The notes: generated by a model from the letters alone, not told the origin. A stretch of 64,000 nucleotides of DNA from Rhodococcoides fascians A44A (GCF_000760735.1 NZ_JMEX01000005.1:624223-688222), one strand, 5' to 3'. Positions 1 through 9,221 are shown, counted from the first letter of the stretch. Translations and numbers: made by a program.

Positions 1-400
1 TGGGACGCGACGGCGCCGGAGCAGCCGGGCGTGCCGGAGCGGACGGCTGGGGTGCCGACTGCTGGGGTGCCGACTGCTGCGGGGTGCTCTCCGGAGCCGG
101 AGCCGATGCCGCCGGGGCCGGAGCTGCCGGGCGTGCCGCGGGCTTCGGGCCCGGACGGGGTCCCGCACCAGGCTTGGCGGACGGTGCCGGCTTGGGCGAG
201 CCGTTCGACGCGCCTGCGGCGGGAGCCGAGTCCGATGCTCCGGACGGGAAGGATTCACGAAGTCGACGCGCCACCGGCGCCTCGACGGTGGATGATGCGG
301 ACTTCACGAACTCGCCCTGCTCCTTGAGCCGTGCGAGTAGTTCTTTACTGGTGACACCGAGTTCTTTGGCCAACTCGTGCACGCGGGCCTTGCCTGCCAC
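1..400 (-). CDS. infB: Translation initiation factor IF-2, N-terminal part (truncated by window edge)
   Basis: IF-2 is the GTPase that brings initiator tRNA to the 30S subunit. Only the first 133 residues are in the window. The start is GTG at 400 with GAGGAG just upstream. The N-terminus ([20 protein letters not shown]) is the conserved IF2_N helical domain. After about residue 50 it becomes the Pro/Ala/Gly/Ser-rich low-complexity linker typical of actinobacterial IF-2. A 15-bp tandem repeat at 46-75 encodes repeated QQSAP units. The GTPase domains lie beyond base 1. Gene order nusA, ylxR, infB is the usual one. Confidence 0.95.
   Translation of the reverse strand, partial: MAGKARVHELAKELGVTSKELLARLKEQGEFVKSASSTVEAPVARRLRESFPSGASDSAPAAGASNGSPKPAPSAKPGAGPRPGPKPAARPAAPAPAASAPAPESTPQQSAPQQSAPQPSAPARPAAPAPSRP
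46..75. repeat. 15-bp tandem repeat in the infB linker
   Basis: GCTGGGGTGCCGACT occurs twice back to back (46-60, 61-75) and starts a third time. It encodes QQSAP-type units in the disordered IF-2 linker, where in-frame repeat-length variation is common. Confidence 0.85.
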
Positions 401-540
401 TGCTCTCCTCACTGAGAGGCCGAGCGAGGCATGGTGCCCGCACGACCTCGGGTTATCTCCGATGGACGTTCATCGTTGGTGCTTCACGGTGTGCTCATCA
501 GTGCTGTTGCCTGTTCTTCTCGACGGGTGTAGCTCTGCAT
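401..540. other. rnpM-infB spacer
   Basis: This 140-bp stretch on the minus-strand transcript separates ylxR/rnpM from infB. I see the infB ribosome-binding site (GAGGAG at its lower end) and no ORF or strong hairpin. It may carry a secondary infB promoter, but no clear -10/-35 pair stands out. Confidence 0.4.
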
Positions 541-954
541 TCACTGCTCTGTATTCGGAGCCACCGGTCCCTCGGTGTCTGCCTCCACACCGTTTCCGAT
601 GAAGGCTTTCACCGCGGTCACGTCGACCACTCCTTGTACTCGTAGTGCTCTGCCGAATGCTCGGCGTCGTTCCGCATTGACCAGACATTCCGAGACGGGA
701 TGCAGCCACGCGCCCCGACCTGGAAGCCTGCGGTGGACGTCCGGGACGATCACGAATTCCGAGGAATCCGAATCACCCGTCCGACCGACCACGACTCGCA
801 GCAGATCGACTGCCGGAACCCGCTCCTTGCATCCGACACAGGTGCGCACCGGCAGACGTGTAGGCGTCGAACCGGTGCTCCCATGACGGAAGGGCGTGGA
901 GTTCAATTCCGAACCACCGACTACTCTACCGCTGTATTGCCCCGAACCCCGCAT
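541..954 (-). CDS. rnpM: YlxR/RnpM family RNA-binding protein (DUF448)
   Basis: Small RNA-binding protein of the nusA-infB operon; in Firmicutes the family (RnpM) modulates RNase P. The signature RTCVGCKERVPAVDLLRVV and a later RGAWLHPVSECL block mark the fold. The ATG used (954) lies 7 bases after the nusA stop and gives 137 aa. The conserved domain begins about 36 residues in, so a downstream start (TTG near residue 17 or the GTG giving MRTCVGC) is possible. Function in actinobacteria is inferred from the family only. Confidence 0.85.
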   Translation of the reverse strand: MRGSGQYSGRVVGGSELNSTPFRHGSTGSTPTRLPVRTCVGCKERVPAVDLLRVVVGRTGDSDSSEFVIVPDVHRRLPGRGAWLHPVSECLVNAERRRAFGRALRVQGVVDVTAVKAFIGNGVEADTEGPVAPNTEQ

Positions 955-961
955 TCTGTCT

Positions 962-1972
962 TTACCCGCTGGTCGCCTCGGGTGCCACGGCAGCGTCGCT
1001 GCGGATATCGATTCTCCATCCGGTCAGACGGGCAGCCAATCGAGCGTTCTGCCCTTCCTTGCCGATCGCCAGAGACAGCTGGTAATCGGGGACGATGACG
1101 CGTGCGGCACGAGCGGCCGCGTCGACCACCGTCACCGATACAACCTTCGACGGCGACAGAGCATTCCCGACGAAGCGGGCGGGGTCCTCGTCGAAGTCGA
1201 TGATGTCGATCTTCTCCCCCGCCAGCTCGCTCATCACGTTGCGCACACGCTGACCCATCGGACCGATGCACGCGCCCTTGGCGTTGAGGCCGGACACCGT
1301 GGAGGTCACCGCGATCTTCGACCGGTGACCGGACTCGCGAGCGACGGCGATGATCTCGACGGAACCGTCCGCGATCTCGGGCACCTCGAGGGCGAACAAC
1401 TTGCGCACGAGATTCGGGTGGGTTCTCGACAGAGTGATCTGAGGTCCACGGTTTCCGCGCGCGACGCCCACGACGTAGCACTTGATGCGTTCACCGTGCT
1501 CGTACGACTCGCCCGGAACCTGCTCGGCGGGAGGCAACAGTCCGTCGGCGCCGTTGGCGTCGCTTCCGATCCGGACGATCACGGTGCCTTTCGCGTTGGC
1601 ACGCGTGTCTCGCTGGATGACGCCGCCGACGATCTCGCCTTCGTGCGTCGAGAATTCTCCGAAGGAGCGCTCGTGCTCGGCGTCACGCAGACGCTGGAGA
1701 ATGACCTGGCGAGCAGTGGTCGCTGCGATGCGGCCGAATCCCTCGGGAGTGTCGTCCCACTCCGAGATCGTGTTCCCGTCCTCGTCGATCTCCTTGGCCA
1801 TCACCTTCACCGAGCCGCTCTTGCGGTCGACGTCGATCCAGGCGTGCTGCTGATGACCTTCCGTGTGGCGGTATGCGGTCAACAGAGCGGTCTGGATGGT
1901 CGAGATGACCGTCTCGATCGAGATACCCTTGTCCGCCTCGATGGCGCGCAGCGCAGCAATGTCGATATTCAC
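962..1972 (-). CDS. nusA: Transcription termination/antitermination factor NusA
   Basis: NusA binds RNA polymerase and nascent RNA to tune pausing, termination and antitermination. The 336-aa length is normal for actinobacteria, which lack the C-terminal acidic repeats of E. coli NusA. The protein runs from an N-terminal RNAP-binding domain ([18 protein letters not shown]) through S1 (about 110-180) to two KH domains ([20 protein letters not shown] and [20 protein letters not shown]). The GTG start at 1972 shares GTGA with the rimP stop, so translation is probably coupled to rimP. Confidence 0.96.
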   Translation of the reverse strand: MNIDIAALRAIEADKGISIETVISTIQTALLTAYRHTEGHQQHAWIDVDRKSGSVKVMAKEIDEDGNTISEWDDTPEGFGRIAATTARQVILQRLRDAEHERSFGEFSTHEGEIVGGVIQRDTRANAKGTVIVRIGSDANGADGLLPPAEQVPGESYEHGERIKCYVVGVARGNRGPQITLSRTHPNLVRKLFALEVPEIADGSVEIIAVARESGHRSKIAVTSTVSGLNAKGACIGPMGQRVRNVMSELAGEKIDIIDFDEDPARFVGNALSPSKVVSVTVVDAAARAARVIVPDYQLSLAIGKEGQNARLAARLTGWRIDIRSDAAVAPEATSG

Positions 1973-2544
1973 TTGTCGGACCCTTCTTCCGGTTCTTCCA
2001 CGTTCACGGTGTTCTCGGCGTCGGCCGGCGCCGGCCGACCGTCCACGACGCCGCCCGCCAATTCCATCTCCTCGGGCTTGGGCCGCGAGAATTCCACCTG
2101 CACAACTGCTTTCACGACGTCCGTCAGCGCCACCCGGCGCGTCGACAGAACACCCTTCGTCTTCGTCACAACCGTCACGACGCCCGTGTCGAGTGCGCCG
2201 ATCCTGGCGTCGAACTTCTCGTCCGCCAACTCGATCCGCACCGCTCGACCCCGTGCCCGACGCCAATGCCGTTCCAGCGTCAGAGGTCGGTCGATTCCGG
2301 GAGTGGTGACTTCGAGTGTGTACGGCGCCTCGCCGAAGTCCGACACCCCGTCGAACACGTCGGAGATCTCACGGCTGAGCGATGGCAGAGTGTCGAGATC
2401 GATTCCCTGTTCACGGTCGACCATGATGCGAACGGCACTGTGCTTGCCGGCTGCGACGACGGTGACGTCCTCGAGGTCGAACCCGTGTGCGTCGATCAGG
2501 TCGGACAGGAGCTCGACGACCCTCTCCTTGGACGGAACAGGCAT
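1969..2544 (-). CDS. rimP: Ribosome maturation factor RimP
   Basis: RimP assists 30S subunit maturation. The sequence has the two-domain RimP pattern: an N-terminal alpha/beta domain with [20 protein letters not shown], then [15 protein letters not shown] near the domain junction and a C-terminal SH3-like domain, ending in an acidic tail. ATG at 2544 is chosen over GTG at 2556 because the GAGGAG at 2557-2562 is 11-12 bases from the ATG and would overlap the GTG. It is first in the minus operon rimP-nusA-rnpM-infB. Confidence 0.93.
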   Translation of the reverse strand: MPVPSKERVVELLSDLIDAHGFDLEDVTVVAAGKHSAVRIMVDREQGIDLDTLPSLSREISDVFDGVSDFGEAPYTLEVTTPGIDRPLTLERHWRRARGRAVRIELADEKFDARIGALDTGVVTVVTKTKGVLSTRRVALTDVVKAVVQVEFSRPKPEEMELAGGVVDGRPAPADAENTVNVEEPEEGSDK

Positions 2545-2680
2545 CGTGGTGTGCACTCCTCGTGAAGTTGTGGGCGGATCGGTTCCTCAGACGGTGAACG
2601 TACAGCCTAGCGCCCATCGCGGCGGCCCGTGACCAGGTGCGGGTGCGCACCGGCAAAGTGAGACCTGGCAGCATGGACGC

Positions 2681-3172
2681 GTGCTGACGCCCGCGCTATC
2701 TCGCCCACTCACACGTCGCGCGTCGTTTCGACTGGTAGCGGGGGCGGCCCTCGCGGCGGCCGGGCTCACCTCGGTCACGGCCTGCACGCCGGGCGAGGAC
2801 ACCGCCGAGACGGTGGACACACTCACCACCCACCTGCGGCAGGCTCGTCAGGACGCGCGATCGGCCGCGGCACTCGCCGCCTCGATCCCGGATCGTGCTG
2901 CTGCACTGTCGGTCGTGGAACTCGAGCGCACCGCGCATGCCGACGCATTGGCGACGGAGATCGACCGCGTCGCAGGCGGGTCGACGACCACGCCTGCGAC
3001 CTCCACCACGACCGATGGCCCGACTCCGACGTGGGACGAACTGGTGGCGGCCCTCACCGATTCGGCACGCAGCGCCGCTGATTCGGCGCGCAACGAATCC
3101 GGCTTCCGCGCCGGCCTGCTGGGATCGATCAGCGCCGCGTGCACGACCTCGGTGAAGGTGGTGTTGGCGTGA
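2681..3172 (+). CDS. Predicted Tat-exported lipoprotein of unknown function
   Basis: 163-aa protein starting GTG at 2681. The N-terminus has a twin-arginine-like motif (TRRASFRLV), a hydrophobic stretch, then the lipobox-like LTSVTAC, giving a mature lipid-anchored Cys near residue 35. The mature part is Ala/Thr-rich and predicted helical, with a Thr-rich linker (STTTPATSTTTDGPTPT). It overlaps the DUF4439 gene by 4 bp, and the pair matches the Rv2843-Rv2844 position in mycobacteria. It may be the membrane-anchored partner of the downstream ferritin-like protein; function unknown. Confidence 0.75.
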   Translation: MLTPALSRPLTRRASFRLVAGAALAAAGLTSVTACTPGEDTAETVDTLTTHLRQARQDARSAAALAASIPDRAAALSVVELERTAHADALATEIDRVAGGSTTTPATSTTTDGPTPTWDELVAALTDSARSAADSARNESGFRAGLLGSISAACTTSVKVVLA

Positions 3173-3609
3173 ACGAACTCGGTGAAGAGCAGCAGGCGCT
3201 CGTCGATGCGCTGGAGGCCGAGTACGCCGCGGTGTTCGCCTACGGGATCGTCGGGGCATTTTCCAATCCTGCGCGGGCGGAACTGGTGGCGACCTACGCG
3301 GCGGCTCATCGGGCGCGACGTGACGCCACCATCGACGCGTTGACTGCGGCGAGCGTCACCCCGCCGCAGCCCGCGACCGCGTACGCGACGCCGTTTCCGG
3401 TGACCGACCCCGTCACCGCGGCCCAATTGGCGGCTCAGGCCGAGGCGGACACGTCCGTCGCGTGGCGCTCGGTGATCGAGCGCAGCCGGTCCGGTCCCAC
3501 GCGCGAGATCGGAATCACTGCACTCACCGAAGCTGCACTGCGACTTGCGAACTGGCGGACGATCCTGGGAGTGGTTCCGTCGACGGTGGCGTTTCCGGGT
3601 CAGCCGTAG
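3169..3609 (+). CDS. Ferritin-like domain protein (DUF4439)
   Basis: 146-aa helical protein. LVDALEAEYAAVFAYGIVGA and ATYAAAHRARRDATIDAL resemble the paired helices of ferritin-like DUF4439 proteins, with Glu, Tyr and His residues at typical positions. The start is GTG at 3169, whose GTGA overlaps the upstream lipoprotein stop, implying coupling. Metal binding is not proven. The last 86 bp are antisense to the 3' end of the convergent MFS gene. Confidence 0.75.
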   Translation: MNELGEEQQALVDALEAEYAAVFAYGIVGAFSNPARAELVATYAAAHRARRDATIDALTAASVTPPQPATAYATPFPVTDPVTAAQLAAQAEADTSVAWRSVIERSRSGPTREIGITALTEAALRLANWRTILGVVPSTVAFPGQP

Positions 3610-5017
3610 GCGTCGTCGCGCCGATGCCCGAGGGCATGAACAGCGCGGCCAGAATTCCGACCGCGACGGCTGCGGCGCCGACCAACAGCGCGGGCGCCAG
3701 CGCATCGGTGTACCCGGTGGGAGTCAACGATCCCCCGCTGCCCAGGAAGACCGCTGTGAGAACAGCGATTCCGAGCGCGATACCGATCTCGCGAATGGTC
3801 GAGTTGGTGCTGCTGGCCGTGGCGTGATCGACGTCGGCCATGTCGGTGAGCACCGCCGTCGCCGACGGCGCGAACGTGAGGCCCATTCCGATTCCGGCCA
3901 TGGCCAGGGCGGGGACCATGCTGATGTACGACGTTCCCGGTTCCAGTATCGCCGCCATCCACACCAAGGCTCCGGACTGCAACGTCAGACCTGCGACGAG
4001 CAGCGTCCGTAGACCCAGCCGGGGCGCCAACACACCTGCGAGGGGCGCCACGATCATCGGGGCAGCCGTCCACGGCAACGTCCGCAGTCCTGCTTGGAAC
4101 GGTGTGTATCCCATGACGATCTGCAGATACTGAGACAGAAGGAAGACCGCGCCGAACATCCCCAGAGTGAACGACACACCGATGATGTTGGCGACGGAGA
4201 AACTGCGAGAGCGGAACAACCGAAGTGGAACGACCGGATGTTCCGTCGACCTCTGACGTAACACGAACGCCACCATGCACACCGCCGATCCGACGAACGA
4301 GAGAAGCACCGTCGTCGAGGCCCAGCCGTCCTCGTTTCCGTGCACCACCGCCCACACCAGCAGGAAGACACCCGCGCCCGCGAGCAGGATTCCGACGAGG
4401 TCCAGCGGCTGACGATGTCCGTAGGACTCCTTCAGCGCCACGAGGGCGAGTGGCACCGCGACGAGTGCCACGGGGACGTTGATCCAGAAGATGGCCTCCC
4501 ACGAGATGCCGTCGACGACCGCGCCGCCGACGACCGGACCGAGCGCGACACCGAGACCGGACACTCCGCCCCAGATCCCGATGGCCAGTGCACGTTTCGC
4601 GGCGGGTACGACTCCGGCGAGCAGCGTCAGCGACAGCGGCATGATCGCGGCGGCTCCCACGCCCTGAATCGCCCGGGCGGCGATGAGCATCGCCGGTGTC
4701 GTCGCAAGTGCGGAACCGATCGAGGCGATCGTGAACACGGCGATGCCCCCGAGGAAGACGTTGCGGCGGCCCCACCGGTCGCCGAGCGTCGCGGCCGCGA
4801 GCATCAACGTCGCGAAGCTGAGCGTGTACGCGTTCATGAACCACTGCAGTTCTCCGACCGAGGCCGACAGGTCTGCCTGGATCACCGGGAGCGCACTGGT
4901 CATCACCAGGTTGTCGAGGGTCGCCATGAACATCGGTAGCGACGCGGCGAGAATTCCGACCCAGATCGGAATTCGCCGTTCGGTATCGATCCGCGGCGGA
5001 GCTGTCTTCATGGACAT
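3524..5017 (-). CDS. MFS drug-efflux transporter, DHA2/EmrB-QacA type
   Basis: 497-aa membrane protein with about 14 hydrophobic segments. Motifs include LGDRWGRRNVFLGG (MFS motif A), ARAIQGVGAAAIMPLSLTL (motif C-like) and WEAIFWINVPVALVAVPLAL, typical of proton-driven multidrug exporters. Start ATG 5017 has GGAGG 7 bases upstream. The divergent TetR gene at 5096 and the palindromes between them suggest TetR repression relieved by a transported ligand. The hydrophilic tail, about 29 residues rich in Pro/Thr/Ser, is encoded antisense to the DUF4439 gene. Substrate unknown. Confidence 0.88.
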   Translation of the reverse strand: MSMKTAPPRIDTERRIPIWVGILAASLPMFMATLDNLVMTSALPVIQADLSASVGELQWFMNAYTLSFATLMLAAATLGDRWGRRNVFLGGIAVFTIASIGSALATTPAMLIAARAIQGVGAAAIMPLSLTLLAGVVPAAKRALAIGIWGGVSGLGVALGPVVGGAVVDGISWEAIFWINVPVALVAVPLALVALKESYGHRQPLDLVGILLAGAGVFLLVWAVVHGNEDGWASTTVLLSFVGSAVCMVAFVLRQRSTEHPVVPLRLFRSRSFSVANIIGVSFTLGMFGAVFLLSQYLQIVMGYTPFQAGLRTLPWTAAPMIVAPLAGVLAPRLGLRTLLVAGLTLQSGALVWMAAILEPGTSYISMVPALAMAGIGMGLTFAPSATAVLTDMADVDHATASSTNSTIREIGIALGIAVLTAVFLGSGGSLTPTGYTDALAPALLVGAAAVAVGILAALFMPSGIGATTPTADPETPPSTEPLPGSSASSQVAVQLR

Positions 5018-5036
5018 GGGAAAGCCTCCGAGTTAT

Positions 5037-5055
5037 GTAAGCATCGAATGATTAC
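5037..5055. promoter_or_regulatory. Imperfect palindrome upstream of the MFS gene (candidate TetR operator)
   Basis: GTAAGCAT-CGA-ATGATTAC has 8-bp arms with one mismatch and sits 20-38 bp upstream of the MFS ATG, where it could block the promoter or early elongation. It differs from the nearer-tetR palindrome at 5072-5087. Confidence 0.45.
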
Positions 5056-5071
5056 TTGAATCGGAACGCTA

Positions 5072-5087
5072 GTTATCAACTGATAAC
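5072..5087. promoter_or_regulatory. Perfect palindrome before tetR (candidate operator)
   Basis: GTTATCA-AC-TGATAAC is a perfect 7-bp-arm inverted repeat ending 8 bp before the tetR ATG. Size and placement fit a TetR-family autoregulatory operator controlling both tetR and the divergent transporter. Confidence 0.6.
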
Positions 5088-5095
5088 CTGTCAAC

Positions 5096-5686
5096 ATGCC
5101 ACCGCCGAAGACCACCCGCATGGACGCAGCCGATCGCCGTGAATTGGTGCTCGACGCTGCCACTCGAGCATTTGCCCGGGGCGGCTACGCCGGAACCAGC
5201 ACCGACGCCGTCGCCAAGGAAGCGGGCGTGTCTCAGCCCTACGTCGTCCGGATGTTCGGCACCAAGAGCGAATTGTTTCGCCTCGTGTTCCAGCGCGCGA
5301 TCGACGGGATCATGCGCGCGTTCGATCGCGTTCTCGACGAGTCACCGTCGGAGCCCGACGTCTGGCCCGCACTGGGTCGGGCGTACGCGGATCTCGTCAC
5401 CGACCGAGACCTTCTGCTGGTCATGATGCACGGTTTCACCGCGAGCACCACACCGGAAATCGGGACCCAAGCGCGTGACGGCATGTCCGCGATCTACACC
5501 CAGATACGCGGACGCACCGGGTGCACGCCCGACGAGGCCCGCGACTTCATCGCGCACGGCATGTTGCTCAACTGCCTGCTGGCCATCCAGGCAGTCGAAC
5601 ACTCGACCGAGGAGTCTCCCCTCGCCGAACTCGCCGATTGCGCGTTCGGGCCGAAGCTGGCCCAGTTCGTCAAGACCTCGGGCTAG
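5096..5686 (+). CDS. TetR/AcrR family transcriptional regulator
   Basis: 196 aa. The N-terminal helix-turn-helix is clear: RRELVLDAATRAFARGGYAG, then TSTDAVAKEAGVSQPYVVRM with FGTKSELF, the standard TetR DNA-binding domain (residues 12-58). The C-terminal ligand domain is variable, so the inducer cannot be predicted. Divergent from the MFS exporter with two palindromes between them, it probably represses both. Its TAG stop shares CTAG with the stop of the convergent acyl-CoA dehydrogenase. Confidence 0.92.
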   Translation: MPPPKTTRMDAADRRELVLDAATRAFARGGYAGTSTDAVAKEAGVSQPYVVRMFGTKSELFRLVFQRAIDGIMRAFDRVLDESPSEPDVWPALGRAYADLVTDRDLLLVMMHGFTASTTPEIGTQARDGMSAIYTQIRGRTGCTPDEARDFIAHGMLLNCLLAIQAVEHSTEESPLAELADCAFGPKLAQFVKTSG

Positions 5687-7407
5687 GGCCGCATCTCGTA
5701 GACCCCGTCGTACGCCAGAACCTCACCCCACACCGCGTCGAATCTCGCGGCGTTCACGACGGGTTTGCGCAGCGCGCCGACAGCCCATGCCTGTTGCGCC
5801 TCCGTCGAGGACGGCTTGCTGTACAACGCAACGGCATACGCGGAGAAATCGCGTACCTGAAAGTCGAAGATCTGATCGAGAACTTCGGTCGACACCGCGT
5901 CCGCGCTCTCGAGAATCAAGTGACCGTAGACCACGAGCGAGAACAGATGCCCGACGTTCAGCAGGAAATCGAGATCACGCTGCTGCTCCTCGTTGGGCGC
6001 CGACTCGGTCAGAAACTGCCTGAACGCCAACACCTGCTCGTAGAAGCGCCCGACGTTGGGCACGGCCGAGTATTTCTCGTACACGGGCACCCAGTCCTGG
6101 AACCGGACCTTGCTCGCGCCGCGCGCCGGTCCCTGAGCGAAGAAGAAGGCGTCGTCCGACGCGTCGTCGCGAACCTCGACCGCCGGAAACTCCGTGGGCG
6201 CGAACATGTACGCCGGCATGAACTTGAGCATCAACGCCACGTTGACGTGGACCGTGCCTTCGAGTTTGGGCAACGTACCGATCAGTTGCGCCGCCTCCCT
6301 GAAGTACGTGTTCTTCTCGTACCCCTTCGCCGCGATGACGTCGTGCAGTGTACGAACCACGGTTTCGCCCTCCGACGTGACCTTGGCCTTGGTCATCGGA
6401 TTGAACAGGAGATACCGACGGTCCTCCGCCGACGCGGATCGGAAGTAATCGAGGGCACGAGCGCTGAACAGTTTCATGGCGATCAGCCGCGCGTATGCAT
6501 CGACGAAACTTGCTCTCACGTGCGGAAATTCGGTGACCCGGTTGCCGTAGAGGATGCGATTGTGCGCGTGGGTGATTGCCTCGTGAAAGGCGTGCTCGCA
6601 GATGCCGATCGACCCCGTGCACAGGTTGAACTTGCCCACGTTGACGGTGTTCAGCGCCGCGGAGAACGCGTCGGCGCCGGTGTGCAGAATGTCCTCGGCA
6701 CGGACCGGGTAGTTCTCGAGCGCGAACGTGCTGACGAACATCTGACCGTGAACCACGTTGTCTCGCAACACGTATCCGTCATGGCCACTGTCCGCAACGA
6801 AGAAGACGTACGCTTCGGGACCCTCGACATCGGTGCGACGACCGAACACGGACACCGTCCCTGCCACATTGCCGTTGCCTATGTAGTACTTCTCGCCCGA
6901 CGCCGTGAACTCGACGCCGTCTCCCCCGCCCGGAGCCAGAAGCATGTCGGTCGAATAGACGTCGGCACCGTGTGCCCGCTCGGACAGACCGAACGCGGCG
7001 ACGCCGCCCTCGTCCAGCAACGCAGCGGCCCGACGCTTGGCTGCGTCGTTGTCGCTCATCCAGACAGGACCCAGCCCGAGGACGGTGACCTGCCACGCAT
7101 ACCAGTAGGACAGGCCGTAGAAGCCGAGGATCTCGCTGAGCACCGCGTTGCGCGACGCATCCCATCGCTTGTTCGGATCACCGTCCGCATACGCAGCAGG
7201 CGTGCAGAACGTGGCGAACAGCTTCTCCTTCGCGACGAACGCGAGGAAGTCCGCCGTCCAGACCGCGTCGAGGTCGTCGGAGAGCAACCTCGCCTTACCT
7301 CGATTCTCGAACCAGTCGATCAAAGACCGAAGTTGCCGCGCTGACTCGTCGTCGAGTGTCGACGTGTCCAGCTTCGTGGGATCGAACAAAGAAACCTGCG
7401 ACGCCAT
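5683..7407 (-). CDS. Acyl-CoA dehydrogenase family flavoprotein
   Basis: 574 aa, longer than the usual 380-aa acyl-CoA dehydrogenases but consistent with large actinobacterial ACAD paralogues. The middle contains AAFGLSERAHGADVYSTD and GEKYYIGNGNVAGTVSVFGR, matching the FAD/substrate-binding beta domain, followed by helical segments. Start ATG 7407 has GGGAGAG 5-6 bases upstream, and that site abuts a hairpin at 7418-7462. The substrate is unknown. It appears monocistronic and converges with tetR at a shared CTAG. Confidence 0.8.
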   Translation of the reverse strand: MASQVSLFDPTKLDTSTLDDESARQLRSLIDWFENRGKARLLSDDLDAVWTADFLAFVAKEKLFATFCTPAAYADGDPNKRWDASRNAVLSEILGFYGLSYWYAWQVTVLGLGPVWMSDNDAAKRRAAALLDEGGVAAFGLSERAHGADVYSTDMLLAPGGGDGVEFTASGEKYYIGNGNVAGTVSVFGRRTDVEGPEAYVFFVADSGHDGYVLRDNVVHGQMFVSTFALENYPVRAEDILHTGADAFSAALNTVNVGKFNLCTGSIGICEHAFHEAITHAHNRILYGNRVTEFPHVRASFVDAYARLIAMKLFSARALDYFRSASAEDRRYLLFNPMTKAKVTSEGETVVRTLHDVIAAKGYEKNTYFREAAQLIGTLPKLEGTVHVNVALMLKFMPAYMFAPTEFPAVEVRDDASDDAFFFAQGPARGASKVRFQDWVPVYEKYSAVPNVGRFYEQVLAFRQFLTESAPNEEQQRDLDFLLNVGHLFSLVVYGHLILESADAVSTEVLDQIFDFQVRDFSAYAVALYSKPSSTEAQQAWAVGALRKPVVNAARFDAVWGEVLAYDGVYEMRP

Positions 7408-7417
7408 TGTTATCTCT

Positions 7418-7462
7418 CCCTGGTCGGTTAGCTAAAAGCTACCAGCGAGTAACCGACCAGGG
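7418..7462 (-). terminator. Hairpin between proS and the ACAD gene
   Basis: CCCTGGTCGGTTA at 7418-7430 is perfectly complementary to TAACCGACCAGGG at 7450-7462. The loop contains half of a second inverted repeat (TAGCT-AAA-AGCTA, 7429-7441). It begins 8 bp after the proS stop, so it can terminate proS, but no U-run follows. Instead the ACAD ribosome-binding site follows directly, so it may also affect ACAD translation. Confidence 0.6.
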
Positions 7463-7469
7463 TGGCGAA

Positions 7470-9221
7470 TCAGTCTCTACGGCGAACAGCCTTCACGATC
7501 TCGGCAGCGGCCGTCGCCTTGTCCAACTCGACGCTCTCGCCGGTGAAGCGGTCGCGCATCTCGACCTTGCCGTCGGCCCATCCTCGGCCGACGACGACCA
7601 CCAGAGGCATGCCGAGCAGCTCGGAGTCCTTGAACTTGACGCCAGGCGACGCTTTCCTGTCGTCGAACAGGACGTCGAGTCCCTGCAGGTTCAACTCCGA
7701 CGCGATCGCCTCGGCACCGTCGCGCGCAGCCTCGTCCTTGTTCGCGATGACCAAGTGAACGTCGTACGGCGCGATCTCCGCAGGCCAACGCAGGCCCTTG
7801 TCGTCGTGCATCTGCTCGGCCACCACGGCTACGGCACGCGTGATACCGACACCGTAGGAACCCTGTACGAGCCGCACCGGCTTGCCGTTCTCACCGAGAA
7901 CGTCCACTGTGAACGCGTCGGTGTACTTGTAGCCGAGCTGGAAGATGTGGCCGATCTCGATTCCGCGCGCGCTGACGAGCGGTCCGCGTCCGTCCGGCGA
8001 CATGTCACCGTCGCGCACCTCGGCCGCCTCGATGGTCCCGTCCGGAGTGAAGTCGCGGCCGGCCACGAGGTTCGCCACGTGCTTGCCCTTGACGTCCGCG
8101 CCGGTGATCCACGACGTTCCGTCGACGATCCTGGGGTCGACGAGATACCGAACACCGTTGGCCTGCAGGCCACGAGGCCCGATGTACCCCTTGACCAGGA
8201 AGGGGTTGGCCTCGAAGTCCGCGTCGGTCAGCAACTGGTACTCGGCGGGCTCGAGCGACGCCTCGAGACGCTTCTCGTCCACCTCGCGGTCTCCGGGGAC
8301 GCCGACGGCGAGCAGTTCCCACTCACCGTCGGGCTGGCGCACCTTGAGCAGAATGTTCTTCAGCGTGTCCGCGGCGGTGACGGTCCGGCCGAGATCTGCA
8401 CTGTTGGCCCAGTCGACCAGTGTCGCGATGGTCGGGGTCTCGCCGGTCTCGTAGTCGACCGCCTCGGGCTGACCCTCGATGGGCAGCGAGTCCGGGCGGG
8501 CGGTGGTGACGGCTTCGACGTTGGCTGCATAGCCGGACTCGATGCAACGAACGTAGGTGTCCTCACCGACCTCGCTCTCGGCGAGGAACTCCTCGGAGGC
8601 ACTGCCGCCCATCGCGCCGGACGTGGCCGCGACGATGACGTACTTGATACCGAGCCGCGCGAAGATGCGCTGGTAGGCCTCGCGGTGGGCGTGATAGGAC
8701 GCCTTCAACCCGTCCTCGTCGAGGTCGAAGGAGTACGAGTCCTTCATGATGAACTCACGACCACGCAGAACGCCTGCGCGGGGACGCTCCTCGTCGCGGT
8801 ACTTGTTCTGAATCTGGTACAGGGTGACCGGCAGGTCCTTGTAGGAGTTGTACTCACCCTTGACCGTGAGCGCGAACAGTTCCTCGTGCGTCGGACCGAG
8901 CAGCATGTCGTTGCCCTTGCGGTCCTTCAGCCGAAACAGCGCGTCGCCGTACTCGGTCCATCGATTGGTGGACTCGTACGGTTCACGAGGCAGCAGGGCA
9001 GGCAACGAGATCTCTTGTGCGCCGATCGCATTCATCTCTTCACGGACGACGTTCTCGATCTTCCGGAGCACCTTCAGACCCAGCGGCAGCCACGAGTAGA
9101 CACCCGGCGCGATACGACGGACGTAGCCGGCACGAACCAGAAGCTTGTGGCTGTCGACCTCGGCGTCGGCGGGGTCGTCGCGGAGGGTACGAAGGAACAA
9201 CTGCGAAAGACGGGTGATCAC
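7470..9221 (-). CDS. proS: Prolyl-tRNA synthetase
   Basis: Charges tRNA-Pro with proline. At 583 aa it is the bacterial type with an inserted editing domain between motifs 2 and 3. Visible class II elements are [10 protein letters not shown] (about 107-116), [20 protein letters not shown] (141-160) with the following DSYSFD, and motif 3 [18 protein letters not shown], then an anticodon-binding domain ([19 protein letters not shown]). Start is GTG 9221. It stands alone on the minus strand, divergent from yaaA by 48 bp. Confidence 0.97.
   Translation of the reverse strand: MITRLSQLFLRTLRDDPADAEVDSHKLLVRAGYVRRIAPGVYSWLPLGLKVLRKIENVVREEMNAIGAQEISLPALLPREPYESTNRWTEYGDALFRLKDRKGNDMLLGPTHEELFALTVKGEYNSYKDLPVTLYQIQNKYRDEERPRAGVLRGREFIMKDSYSFDLDEDGLKASYHAHREAYQRIFARLGIKYVIVAATSGAMGGSASEEFLAESEVGEDTYVRCIESGYAANVEAVTTARPDSLPIEGQPEAVDYETGETPTIATLVDWANSADLGRTVTAADTLKNILLKVRQPDGEWELLAVGVPGDREVDEKRLEASLEPAEYQLLTDADFEANPFLVKGYIGPRGLQANGVRYLVDPRIVDGTSWITGADVKGKHVANLVAGRDFTPDGTIEAAEVRDGDMSPDGRGPLVSARGIEIGHIFQLGYKYTDAFTVDVLGENGKPVRLVQGSYGVGITRAVAVVAEQMHDDKGLRWPAEIAPYDVHLVIANKDEAARDGAEAIASELNLQGLDVLFDDRKASPGVKFKDSELLGMPLVVVVGRGWADGKVEMRDRFTGESVELDKATAAAEIVKAVRRRD

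Noticed and set aside
896..2632. Long plus-strand open frame opposite nusA and rimP
   Set aside because: Composition is Asp/Arg/Val-rich mirror coding; the minus-strand frames encode recognisable NusA and RimP with overlapping operon starts.
5521..7344. 607-codon plus-strand frame opposite the acyl-CoA dehydrogenase
   Set aside because: No recognisable motifs and Arg/Val/Asp-rich, typical of GC-driven antisense frames.
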